DNA of 64,000 nucleotides. It comes from Setaria digitata (Eukaryota > Nematoda > Chromadorea > Rhabditida > Setariidae). The stretch is taken from contig RCAB01000220.1 of the NCBI GenBank assembly GCA_003640385.1, positions 1 to 64,000 on the forward strand, read 5' to 3'. This document shows positions 23,491-36,100 of this stretch, in pieces. Made by a program: the position numbers and the translations under genes. The notes under the pieces are model-generated. The model saw nothing but the letters and a program-made list of their open reading frames with translations, made no database searches and had not been told where the DNA came from. Each line of letters starts with the position of its first letter. The first letter of the stretch is position 1.

Positions 23491-26400
23491 ATTCCTTCGA
23501 CTACCTCCTTGAAATCAACGATCGATGTATCTTAGCACGAACAAGGAGGATTTAAACAATCAAACAGTTTGACAAAAACTGATAATTATTAGATTAGCGC
23601 TATTCATTCCGTTGCTTTCGTGAAGAATTCCTTCAAAAGTTGATATTTTTTGTGTGAAGAAAAAAAAAGAAGAATTGGTAAGTTAGTAATTAACACATTT
23701 TTTTAATTAATTAAGCCTTAAATATTGATAATAATTGCAAATGCAAAATTTATCAGAAATTTAGATTAGCTATCCATATTGCCGGTTGTGATAATTTTAT
23801 TTGTGAAAATTCATCCTCAGCTAGTATTTTAAGTGATATTTTTCAACAGCTAATTATTTATTCCAAATGATAAGATAAGCACAATGAACTGATATGAAAA
23901 TTTGTGTAAAGCCATACTTTGCATTTGTTGCTAGAAAAAATTTTGCTCACATCTCTGATTTCAAAACATTCTAAAGATAAGTTAACACTTCTATTTGTAT
24001 TTTTTGAACACCACAATGTGCTGTATTTTGTTGATTCTCATCTTCCGCTATACGTAATTAAACATTTACAGGAAATTATTTAAATAAAAAATGTTTAATG
24101 TTGCTTATTTAACTTCTCTAGTAACTTTTCATCCTGAAATTCTCCAGAATTTTTTTTTTTTTTGATGATAAAAATAGCTTTTATTTCTTTTAAATCTTTC
24201 TTCCTTTTTTTTTTTTTTTTTTTTTGTTAAATTTCATATTGAGTAGGGATAAATTAATTCCAAATAATATTGATAACGCAATTATAACTATTATGATATA
24301 ATTTCAACAACAGTGATTAAAATTTATAATTTTGATAAAGCATATTGATTATGAATGTGTAATTTTGACATTAATATTTATAATAAGCATAATTTTGCTG
24401 ATATAATTTTGTTAATGTGATTATAAAAAATGTGATTATCATATATATTGAAGAAATTTTTATGCCTAAGATGTGATTATGCTTTTACAAAAGTGCAGTA
24501 AAATAAAACTAAAATTTTCTCCAGTTTCTCAACTTGAAAAGTTCATTTTTTTTTCAGGATATTCTTGAATTTCTTCTTAGTTAAAAGATTTAAATTGTTT
24601 AAAACCAGTGGCTATAATTAATTAAATTTCAGCATATATATTCGACATTTAGCCGACGGATAGATTTGCTAAATTTAAAAAGTTTCTTTCTTCATCTGCT
24701 CGTATGAAAAAAAATGACTGTTACGTTGACAATATAAAAAAGGTTAGTTTTTTTTTTGATAAAAGTTTCGAATAGAACTTAATTAAAGCCTGTGTAACAT
24801 TTTTAAATTTTTGTTTTCTAGAAGAAAATAGTAGAAAAGTTTTTCTTTAATCAAAAAGTTTGAAGTTCAAAAATTTAATCAGTATTTCGTCTGCTCGAAA
24901 TATCAAGAATCCAGAAAGAACCATATAAATCACATGAGGTTCATCCTGTCTCAGGTGGTATTATTATAAAAATTCGATTATAATAGCAGCAATATAATGA
25001 ACAATTTTGCATCATGATACTTATCCGGTTGTCCGGTTAAGCTGATGTTGAGCTAGTGGTCAACTGATGAACATACAACAGAAACTTAAAGCATATTATC
25101 ATTTTGTTTTCCGAAGTACCATGCATGCTGCAGTAAATGTTTCAATCGGTTTCTGTCCTTCATGTGCAAAATTTCTAACCTTTTTTTGTTGAGATTTTTA
25201 AAATTTTTTACTTTAAGCAAAGGCTGAAGTTTTGATTTTAATTTCACTTTTAGACATCACGAATTTATTAATGACAACTTATTATTTCAATATTTCATAG
25301 TGTTTCTTGCTTTTTTTTGAACTTTCCCTGCAATTTTTGATCATTTACAAACTTATTAACAATCTGTAACAATAACCTGTTGAAAGCGCGCAAAAAGTTT
25401 AGACTCTAGAAATTTCAATTTCGAATTCTAGTGAAAATAATTTTTTTTTTTTTATTATGCCTTACATACTTTACTTCTTATTTATGAAAGTCTAAAATTA
25501 ATTTCGGAATCATCAAATTAATGAAATCTGCTTATTGAGGATTAGATTTATTAGCATTTAATTTTTATTAGGCAAAGGAATAGCTATAATGGCAAACGAT
25601 ACGAACAGCTGTTCCTAGGATGCTTCAACGTATATCGTTTAATCAGCTGATGCTTTAAGAAATATTTCAGCAATTCACCCTTTTACAACTTTTCATACAG
25701 CCAAGAAGAAATTTCCTGCAAGAATTAGTTTTGCGACTAGAATTTGAAAATAAGCACAACAGTTTATCTATATTTTACTTTTACTTTTTATTTTTATTTT
25801 CATTTTTTTTTTTTTTGACAGGAAAAATAACTAAAATGAAGTATTTGTTCTTTTTTTTTTTCGTTTTATCTCAATATGTTTCAAATAATTTAATCATTTT
25901 CTATAAATTATCTACTCCATGCATACCGAAATAACTCAAAATAATAACATTAAAAAAAAAAAAGAAAGAATTAATTTAAAAATAATAAACGAAAAAGACT
26001 AAAAGCATTCTTGAAACATAAATGACAAATTTGCAATAATTTGAATATTAGGTATAATTAATGATTGCTTGAATTTAGTTTCATTCGATTCCACTTTTTA
26101 CTTTTTTTATTTCTAATCTTTAGAATATATATATTTTTTAAATTATGAGCCTATTTAGCACTGCGCAACACTTTTATATTATTTAGGTATCCATGATTAC
26201 TACAGAAAATAACTTCAATAAGTTTTATTTTTCTTTTTCAAATGTTATTTGAAAGTAAATTAAAAAGTTCAAACTTTTTTATTCGCTAAAATTTAAGGCA
26301 AAGAACAATCCTTTAGGAAATTTGACTCTTTCGACAAACAATTAAATCGTTTTTTTTTTTATAAAAAGAAAAAAAAAATGATTTGAGACCTGAAATTTTT

Positions 26401-28304
26401 TCTGTAAAATTTAAAATGGAGGAAAAATTTTTGGTAACTTACCCCACTTGGTTCAATAAACTGTTCAAGAAGAAAATATATGTTTTAACAAGCATGTCAA
26501 ATGAAAGTAAACAGACAAACATATAGTATTACTTTGCTGTAGTAAGAGAAAAATATGTTAAAAAAAATTTTTTTGTTATACTTTCATTTTTTTTTCTCTT
26601 TTCACATTTGCAGTAAGAGCGAACGTTTTCTTATTTACGATATAGAGTAAATAAGTTAATTTTTATCATTTTCGTCTTTTTTTTTTTTAAATTTCGTTTT
26701 ATTTATCAGGTAATTAAGAAGAAGTTTCAGTGGTTATCTGATGGAAATAATCCTTTATGGTATTTATTGTCCAGTGGTTGTTTTTTTTTGGTAATTTTTT
26801 CAACAAAATATAATTTTGGAAAATTTATTATAATTATCTAAAAATATCGTGCATAAAAATTATATGAAATTTGCAATTTTTGCACTGTTCTTTTATTCCA
26901 GTTTGTATTTTTTTATATTATATTATTCTCGCATATTTTTCTTGATTAATCTTAACAAAATTTCAAGAATGGTTTCAGAATTATTAAAAGTTGGCAATGA
27001 TATTTTCAACTAAGGATTTCGAAACTGAGCTTGAATAATTTTACTTTTTACTGTGAAATTCAAAGGGCTTTTTCTATTAGACTTGAATATCTGAAAATTT
27101 TATTTGTCCCTTTCAAAAATTTTTTTTTTGTTTTTAAATGTTGATGATGAGAAAAAGAAGAAAAAAAGCTAATAAATTTTCCCGAGATTGCAATTTCAAG
27201 TTGAAGTTTTTGACCACCAAAATCATTTTCTATTTTATATTGTCATTGTTTTACTCTAATTTAAATTTCTGGACCTAACTTCTTATTAATTTAAAAAATA
27301 TTATACTTATTTCTATAAAACTTGATAGGATTCTTTTTCTTCTTTTTTGGTAGCAAAACTACTCTGAGACAATTATCGCCATTTAAATTTTTGAAATGTA
27401 CAATAACTGAAATCCATTACAGATATGGCTTGAATTCATTAAAAAAAAAAAAAAGAAAAAGAAAAAAAAATGAAAAATACTACCTTGGCACAAACAGTAC
27501 CTATTCACAATAAAATACTGCTGATCAAACCTACTTAAAAATACACTCTAATCCAGAAACCGCCAATCAGATTCGGTCTTGATTTTCAATATCTTAATTT
27601 AAATGTTATGTATTCAAACTACTGAACAGCATTGATCATCAGCCCGATTTGCAATTCGTTACAATTAGATTATTCAGAACAAAAAATTGGAAATCCAGTT
27701 GACTGCTATTTCATTCACTGATTGCTTGGTTAAAATCGACAGCCAAGAATGAATTTCCAACTACTGCTAATTATATTTTGAAATTTATGGCACTCTAACC
27801 TATTACTATAAATGTCTTATTTATATTTTCTGATATTTTTGATAACTTCTGATAGCAAATCTCCTCCAAAATTCTTATAAATAATTGTAATATTTTCGGT
27901 ATATTCTGAAAATTAGCATGGAATTTTTTCTGAATTTATTTCCTGTAAAACTATTCTTGCAAGAAATTCTTGTGGTACGTTAATTTATTGGTTACTTAAA
28001 GTACTTCTAAAATTTACACTATAAAAGCCTTTTGAAAAGCATTACTGTTAACAGAATGAATTTCCTAAATTTTATTATGCAACATTTTAAGCTTTTGGAA
28101 CATTTTCAATAAGAATTTTATACTCGAAATTCAATTCATTCTAGTTCCTTATTTCGTATCCTTTTAAATTAGACATTTCACATCAGGAAAATGATCATTT
28201 TCAAGAAATGCTTTCAACACTTCAATCTTAAAGGAATTGTTAAATGGTGAACTTTAATTAATGTCAACAGACAGAAGTAGACATAATATTGATAAACTAA
28301 CATA

Positions 28305-28634
28305 ATGACAACAAAATAAACTTCAAAATTATGCGTTAAAATGTGAAGTACCACACTGATGAATCAGAGAAAGTAAACATCACTTTTTGCTTAGTTTTAT
28401 TTTTTTTACTTGTCATTCCTGATACTACAAAATAGATATACTTAAGCAATGTGTGCTTTATCTTCCTAANATGACAACAAAATAAACTTCAAAATTATGC
28501 GTTAAAATGTGAAGTACCACATGATGAATCAGAGAAAGTAAACATCACTTTTTGCTTAGTTTTATTTTTTTTATTTGTCGTTCCTGATACTACAAAATAG
28601 ATATACTTAAGCAATGTGTGCTTTATCTTCCTAA
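28305..28634. repeat. Direct copy of about 165 bases around a single N (assembly overlap)
   Basis: 28,305-28,469 and 28,471-28,634 are near-identical, with a single-base indel and two substitutions, either side of the N at 28,470. The few differences fit two haplotypes or read errors. Confidence 0.85.
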
Positions 28635-28985
28635 TCGAATATTCATCGTTTATATTTCCTGTTTGTTATTATCATTCGTTTTTATTTTTAAGTAAGAGTA
28701 ATTAAATTGATTTTTCAAAAATATAGTCTTAGATCCAACTAATTGGCTTCAAGAATTCTTTCCAAATTCGTCTGCTCATTAATTCAAACGTTTGAAAAGC
28801 TCATCATAGCCTTGTACAATGTTAGCTAGGTAGTTGCTTCTTGTAAAATATTCCAATTTTTTCTTTTTTTCCCCTTTAAAATTTTAAATTTCTTTCTAAA
28901 AGGAATAAAAAAGATTGAGGAGTATTCCATGTTAATTGCATGATTAAGACAATTTAATTTATAGAATTTATTTAATTTTCAGATT

Positions 28986-29018
<33 letters not shown>

Positions 29019-29067
29019 TTCTCTCTCTCTATATATATATATATTCATTTATTTATTTATTTATTTG
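28986..29067. repeat. Compound CT / TA / ATTT microsatellite
   Basis: A CT run of about 45 bases with two TT interruptions passes into about eight AT units and then five ATTT units. Confidence 0.9.
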
Positions 29068-29893
29068 TATACTTAATTTATAAATTTGAAGTTGCTATCC
29101 TTTTTTTTCCTTCTCGAAACACATTCAAGAAAATATCTTTTATAATATATTAGTAGTTGTAAAGTACGAAATACGGAAATTAAGTTTTTCATTTCAGGTA
29201 CACAAATTTTTCTCTATCTGCAAAAAAAGAAAAAATGAGTAAAAACTAGTCAAGTACCTTCCCACTATTTCTCCTCTCCCATCGTTAAATTTCTAGTAAA
29301 TATGAGAAATTTTTCTTCAACTCAAATATCCTCTCTTCTCTTTAAACTCTAAATTCTATACTCACTAGAAAATTTAATTAGGATTGATAAAACTAGTTCA
29401 AATTTTTTGTGAATATATTATTGTTACTGTAATAAGAATAAAAACTTTTTGCAATGCCCAACAGATTTTTGAATGAAAATTGTCGAACACACTGCGTTCT
29501 GATCGAATAATTAGTAAGAAAAAGGAATCAAAATTTAATGAGTTGATAATATTTTCATTATCATTATTACTTAGAGAATTAATTTTGAAATACTTTCAAC
29601 TTACCTTTTTTGTCATTACCATATCTATTCCTTTTTCCTATATATAGTTATAAATTTTATCACTTCCTGCTAGAAAATTTATCTAAAACTTCTTTTTTTT
29701 TTTTATCTTAATGTTAATTATATCCATTCTTATTTCAAGAAACAGTTGTCATTAGTCGAGATTTTTATTATATCAGAGAATTTTTTTAGAAAGAACAACT
29801 TTTATTGCGCCTTTTTCTTAATCATAAAATCAAAAATCAAAAATTTTCTTTTAATTTCACTAATTTGTTCTCTTTTATTTCTTTGTCCACTAA

Positions 29894-30155
29894 CAAATCG
29901 CTAATTGTTGAACTAATTATTATTATCCTTATTTTTTGTGAATTAACAAGATAACTTTTTGCTGTAGCACTTGGTACCTGAAGACATCATCAACCTGAAA
30001 CGATCAGTTATGTTTGGTACACCGNCAAATCGCTAATTGTTGAACTAATTATTATTATCCTTATTTTTGTGAATTAACAAGATAACTTTTTGCTGTAGCA
30101 TTTGGTACCTGAAGACATCATCAACCTGAAACGATCAGTTATGTTTGGTACACCG
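29894..30155. repeat. Direct copy of about 130 bases around a single N, covering the start of the giant gene
   Basis: 29,894-30,024 and 30,026-30,155 are near-identical around the N at 30,025. Each copy carries the acceptor TTGCTGTAG and the first 19 codons of the giant gene's first exon. Within the exon they differ at one silent position (CAC against CAT). Only the second copy continues into the gene. Confidence 0.85.
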
Positions 30156-33100
30156 CTTTTTGTTACCACTTGTTTATATTGCAAATGTACTAAACGTAAA
30201 TATCGCCGGAATTGTTGTGGTGGTACTAACAGACGATCAGAAAAAACTGGCAGGAGTTCGGAAGCTTCCAGATCTAATAACCACGATCAAGCAACGATTA
30301 GGATAAATGCAAAAAGAAATGAGCAAATGAAAACGGTATTGTTAAACGATAGTAGCGATGAAGATGATAACTATTATTATATTTCCGGAAGTCGCCAAAT
30401 ACCTAAAAAAGTACTGCGAAAGATGCATAATACTCCTAGAAAAAAGAAACAAACATCAGCTGGAAAAAAATGTAGTCATATTCCGGAAAAAGTCTTCAAA
30501 CCAATGCTCAAAATTCCGAAACCGTTCGAAATTCGACAGTCACTACAAACTGGAAATCATCCGTCATCATCATCATCACCATTGCTGAAAAGATGGTTGA
30601 AATCTAACTGTAAAGCCCTTCAACGGTCGACCGGAATGACCGGATCGATTCTAAGAAGGAATCGATTTATGGATGCTGCACCAGCAACATTTATGCCAGC
30701 CAAAAAAGCTAAATCATTAATTAAAATAACAAATGTCGGAAATTTAAAGTCTTCCATACCAATCATACCACCTGAGAAAGGATCTGTAGAACTTGGAATA
30801 GATGAGATGGAATATGTTGATGTGGAAGGAGATGATCCGGATTGTTGCAGGAATAGACATACGATGAAACGTGGTTTCCGGTATCTATTCAATCAAGATA
30901 GAGTGAATAGCAAGTAATCAGATTCATTATAATTGAATATTCTGGAAGATTATGATCAATTAATCAAATTTTCAAATAATATATTTTAATATTTTTGGTT
31001 TTCTTTTTAAGTTCTTTTGACAAGATTCTCATGAAAAATTTAGCAAATGACACTCCTGGGAGGGTATTATGATTTAGGAACTTGAAAACTTAATGGAACT
31101 TTTTAGTAAAGCTGAATCATATTGCAGAAACGATGTTGATGACATGGGAACGGAGCAAAAACGAGGATTTTTCCAAGTGATTTCATTTTTATATGATTTT
31201 TTTCTTTTTCTTTTTCGATTCAGAAAAAAAGAAAGAAATTATAAAAGTTTTGTTTCTGAAAGGTGTCAAATTTTTAGACAAAAAGCGGCATTTGAATAGT
31301 TAAACTTAAAAGTGAACAATTTTTAAAATGAAGAATTTTTGATAATTTTTTTGCAAAATTTTCAGAAATTTTTCCATCCAACAAATTCACGCTCACTGAT
31401 TGGTGATGAAGGAACTAGTTCAGAATTGGAAAGAAGACAATTGCTACATGATGATGATGGTTATGCTATAATTGATAGACAACAGGATGACTTTATCAAG
31501 GAAAAACGTGAAAGTAAAAATTTCACAGTTTGACGGTGATAAAATTCTATCTGATTTGATGTGAATTTCAATGGAATGAAAAATTTTTATCCTTTTAAAG
31601 ATAACCAAAGATTATAATATGTACTACGACTTCAATTAAATCAACACAAGAGTTTTTGACACATTACTTTTAGAAAATAATTATTTATGATGAGACTTAA
31701 ATTTTTGATAATCACAAAACGAACAAGTTTGAAATTAAATTGTTTCAAAATAGAAGTGGAAAAAAAAAAAAGAAAACGACATTATTATGAATGAATCTTT
31801 TTATATGATAGTTTGTTTAAATTTGAAAAAAAAAAATCATTTAAAAAATGAGTAATTTCGCACACATTATTATCATTTGCTAGCAATAACCATTATTATT
31901 ATCATTATTGCAGTGTCAGCACCGCTGTCGCCGAAAAGTGTCACATTTGAAGATGAATTATTCACTACAGCAACGGAACGACGGGGTCAAAGTGTAGCAC
32001 CTCGTGCTACATTTTTAACCGATTCAACCGAAGGAACTCAACAAACATACACCAATTTTAATTATGATCTGGCTGAAATTTCAGCCATAAATTCTAAACA
32101 TAACATTCTAAACATACAATCACCACCACCACCACCACCGCCATCCAAAAGCAATCTATCCGACCGAGAATATCTCGTCTGTTTTCTTCTTTTTTTTTCC
32201 CCTTTCTTCGTTAATTAATAAGCTATTAAATGACAAAAAATGGCTAATACTTTTGTTTATTTTAAAAATCAATCACTATTGTTATCTTCAACTATTATCA
32301 TAAATGATAACTTCTACATTTTATATCATGTAAAATAACAGAAAAATCCATTATTGAAAAGACATTTTAAATTTAGTGAAAAAGTCAATTACAGTCATCA
32401 ATTGGTTCAAGTCGTGATGCATCATTAGCCTTGGATGAAGCCACGCACGATTTATTACGTCTTTCTTCGCAACCAGCTTCTGTTTGGTACAGTAGCAGCT
32501 CACGTTTACTACCTGCTGCTGATCGTATTCCAAAATCTGCATCAACAACATCCATGAATAAAGTTATTAGGACAAAGGTAAATTTTTTCCTTATTACATT
32601 GAAATAATTCTGATTCGTTGTTCAGAAGTGCCTTATGAGATTTTCAAGCATCCATCAGAATCCCAACCAAATCCAGAAGCTGCCGTTGCTGAATGAAAGA
32701 AGTACTGTATGTTGAGCTACAATTTAAAGAAAGTTTGAACAGTTGCGGTTAGATTGATTATAGGATGGTGGGATGCTAAAGTTATCAAACGTCTTTACGT
32801 GGAATAATGCGAAACCAAGTGAGCATCTTCCAAGCGACACATCAACGTACGTGGATGAAGAAGGACGACGACATCAAACAGTTACCATTTATACTGATAA
32901 AAAAAGGTTAAAGCTAGTTTTAAACAGTTACCATTTATACTGATAAAAAAAAAAGTTAAAGCTAGTTTTTTTTTTTTTTTTTTTTTTTTTAGCAAAACGA
33001 TATTATTTTTATTGTTAAAAATAAAACCAAGTGAAATAATGTTTATTTCTTACTTGAAATTGCAATTATGTCAGTAAATTAATTTTAATTCATTCAAATA

Positions 33101-36100
33101 ATTAAATGGCTTCTGCAGAAAAGGACCACCAATAGTGCGAACAACAGTAGAGGGAAAATTAAACATGGAAAAAATTGTTGGGGCAGATCTTATAACTGTT
33201 GAGCATTGTATGTGTAGTGCGTGGACGATACGTGATATCACAACTCATTATAAAGTAAGTGCATTTTTCTGATAAAAACTTATCAGTTTATAAGAAGCGA
33301 AAAAAAAAAGTTTAAAAATATCACATATAAATTAGCTTGTTCTTAATTAGTATTACTCATTTGAGAATCTTTGAAATGTTTGTTTCCGCTATGACACAGC
33401 TTTGCTCCTTTTCAAATATTTATTTATCACAATTTTCGCTTTCAGCTGGATATATTTTAAAATAATTTAATAGTTATTTTGTGTAGGTAAAAACTACGTT
33501 AGGAAATCGTACAGTAATTATGGAAGAGGAAGCACTGAAGAATGGTGAAAATCGTGAAGGTGATTTTAAAATGAGTCTTTATGAAAATGGTCATTTAAAA
33601 ACACGGGAAGTTGCCGATTTTCAAATACCACCCAATGTGGTGAGTTCACATAATTGACTTATAATTTAATAAATTGTAATTTAAGCTGCAAATTATTTAA
33701 AACTAAGTTTTAAATTGATTGTTCAAATAATCAGTTATTCTTTTCGAGCTTTAAGCGACTGTTTGAAAAAGACAGCACCATCACAAAAACAAATAGCCAT
33801 GATTAAAAAATATTCTTATTCTTAAGTTTTATAAATGATTCAAGACACTTTGCGCTTTTCAGGACAAAGTCAATTATCTATCAATGCTAAGTCAACGACT
33901 GTTGCGTGATATTGAAACGTTGGAGAACGGTGGGATGGAAAAAACAACAACACGTATTGAGGTTGAAGTGACTGAAGATGTGACGAAAATTTTCAAAACG
34001 TACGTCATTGGAGAACGTAATGATTTGTTTAAAGATCAGTTGCTTGATCAGAAAGCAGTTGATGCAACGGATCAGTTGCTTGATCAGACAGCAGTTGATG
34101 CAACGGATGAATTCTCAAGAAGTGATTATCAGTATGAGATGCCAACATCGTCGTATGCTTTCTCGGAAAAGAAATACATCGATGTGTTGGAAAAAGAACC
34201 GGAAATCAGTCGACCATCATCTGACATTAAGTTTCTGTTCGAAGGACATCACTATAAGGATCATTCTGAAATACGATCTCATAAAAGAGTTGATTCGGAT
34301 GCAACGACAATATCGGATAGTTTAATTACTCATAAATATTTACCATCAATATCTGTTAATATAGACTGTGAGTTAAAACGTACAGAAGATTCGTCATTAA
34401 ATGAAGTTAATGTTGCAGTACCAAATGTCTTCTCAGCTGTACTGTCTTTAATACGTGAAAGAGTATTCTCACAACTACCAAATCTTGTTCATTACGGTAT
34501 GGAGCAACATGGGAAACAGTATTCTGGTGAAACAACTATTCGTTGCTTGCATCGTTTCGAATCTACCGAATCTGAAGAACTGCAGAAACCAGTACAAAAT
34601 CGAAAAGAACCAAGTTTCTTCTTTGAAAAACCTCAGGTAATTGAACCAGTGAAGATCCCAGTGCTAAATATCACGGAACTGGATTTACGACGAATGGCAG
34701 ATACGTCAGCTATTTTGGCAAATTTCGCAATTCCTCGCATCGATCAAAGTCAATTAGACATTGAGCGTGGTTACGAAATTCATGAAGCTCAAGGTAGCAG
34801 TTACGGGATGGAACAGCAAGGGCAACATTTCAAGGGTGAAATGATCATCAGAAAAAATCGGCAACTACCTTCAGAATCAGAATCGGTCTCAGATGAAGAG
34901 ACCATTTTTGGGCAAACGTATTTGAATTTTGTAAAACAAGAAGCTCGTGGAGAATTTGAAGTTGCAATAGTTATTTCAAACGATCAACGCACTTCTCCGA
35001 AACACTTTCAACAGGCTCAATCAGCTGAATCCATCAATCTAATTGCACAGATTAGCACTGATGGTAAAAAGGAGGAAGTAGTTGGTACTCTTGCCATGAA
35101 GATGTGCTGGAAAGAAGTATACAAGGGACAAGAGAAGAGCATAATGACAACTAATTTAATTATAACTATTCAAAAAAATATACATATAGATGATATCTTT
35201 CAACAGAATACTCAAAGCTGGAATGAGAAAAAAGTTGAACGAATAGCTCTAAGGTGCGACGAATGCGCTGAAGAACAAGCGCAAATTCTCGTCAATTTTG
35301 CATCTCCATCCAGAACGGAATCTCAACAAGCGTATTGCCTTCGTGCTATACCCAATTTGTTGCATGTATCGCTCATCTGTGGATCAGTTCATGAAGAGGA
35401 TGAGATGGTGGTAATTTATATGGAAAATAAGTTGACAACTGCAATGATGATGGCGTGTGATGACGTACGCTGCACTTCACGTTTCTCTGGTGGACATTTA
35501 CTTAAAACAAAAGCTACCACGGAGGAAACAGCATTAGTGATGCTAAGTATTGCGCATGCTTCTAAATATGCCAATGATCTCATAGCAGAATATATTGTGA
35601 AAGATATTCACGTCGAGAAAATACGTTTTTGTTCACGAGAAAGCTACGAAATAGAACGCATTTCAAACGTTTCCCTAAACCGAGGATCAAAAATATTAGC
35701 CGCAAGTACACGTTTATTAACACGGATGAAAGAAAATGAACAAATGACAATTGCTGAATTTGGAGATGCAAGAGAACATGTTGCTGTATTACTGCAACGT
35801 GCTGGTGTCGTACATGGTCAGGTGGAACATGAATGGCCCGATGCGGTGACAGGTAGGTCGCAAATCACTAGCACTACTACCACTACCAGTATTTCTAATT
35901 TCGTTGAAGATTTGGCCAAATCTTTTGGCTCTACTAGCAGCACTAATTTCCCATGCACTGATTTAACAAATATAAACACAACAACTAAACATTTCCGTTT
36001 ATGTAATTTCAAAAATATTCTACCACCCCATGGCACGGTGCAGAAAACTATCCCAATGACTGATAATCTTAGAGCTTCAATGAATCTTTCTGTTAATCAT

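Larger units (their letters stand above)
19359..30098. other. Long AT-rich region without convincing genes
   Basis: About 10.7 kb upstream of the giant copine gene. It contains scattered GATA sites (for example 19,685 and 19,821), an inverted repeat at 22,061-22,156, a GT microsatellite, a less AT-rich patch at 23,280-23,560 with a short Lys-rich ORF on the minus strand, a CT/AT microsatellite and two assembly duplications. It may hold the promoter and untranslated first exons of the giant gene, but none could be placed. Hydrophobic minus-strand ORFs near 20,400-21,050 look accidental. Confidence 0.5.
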
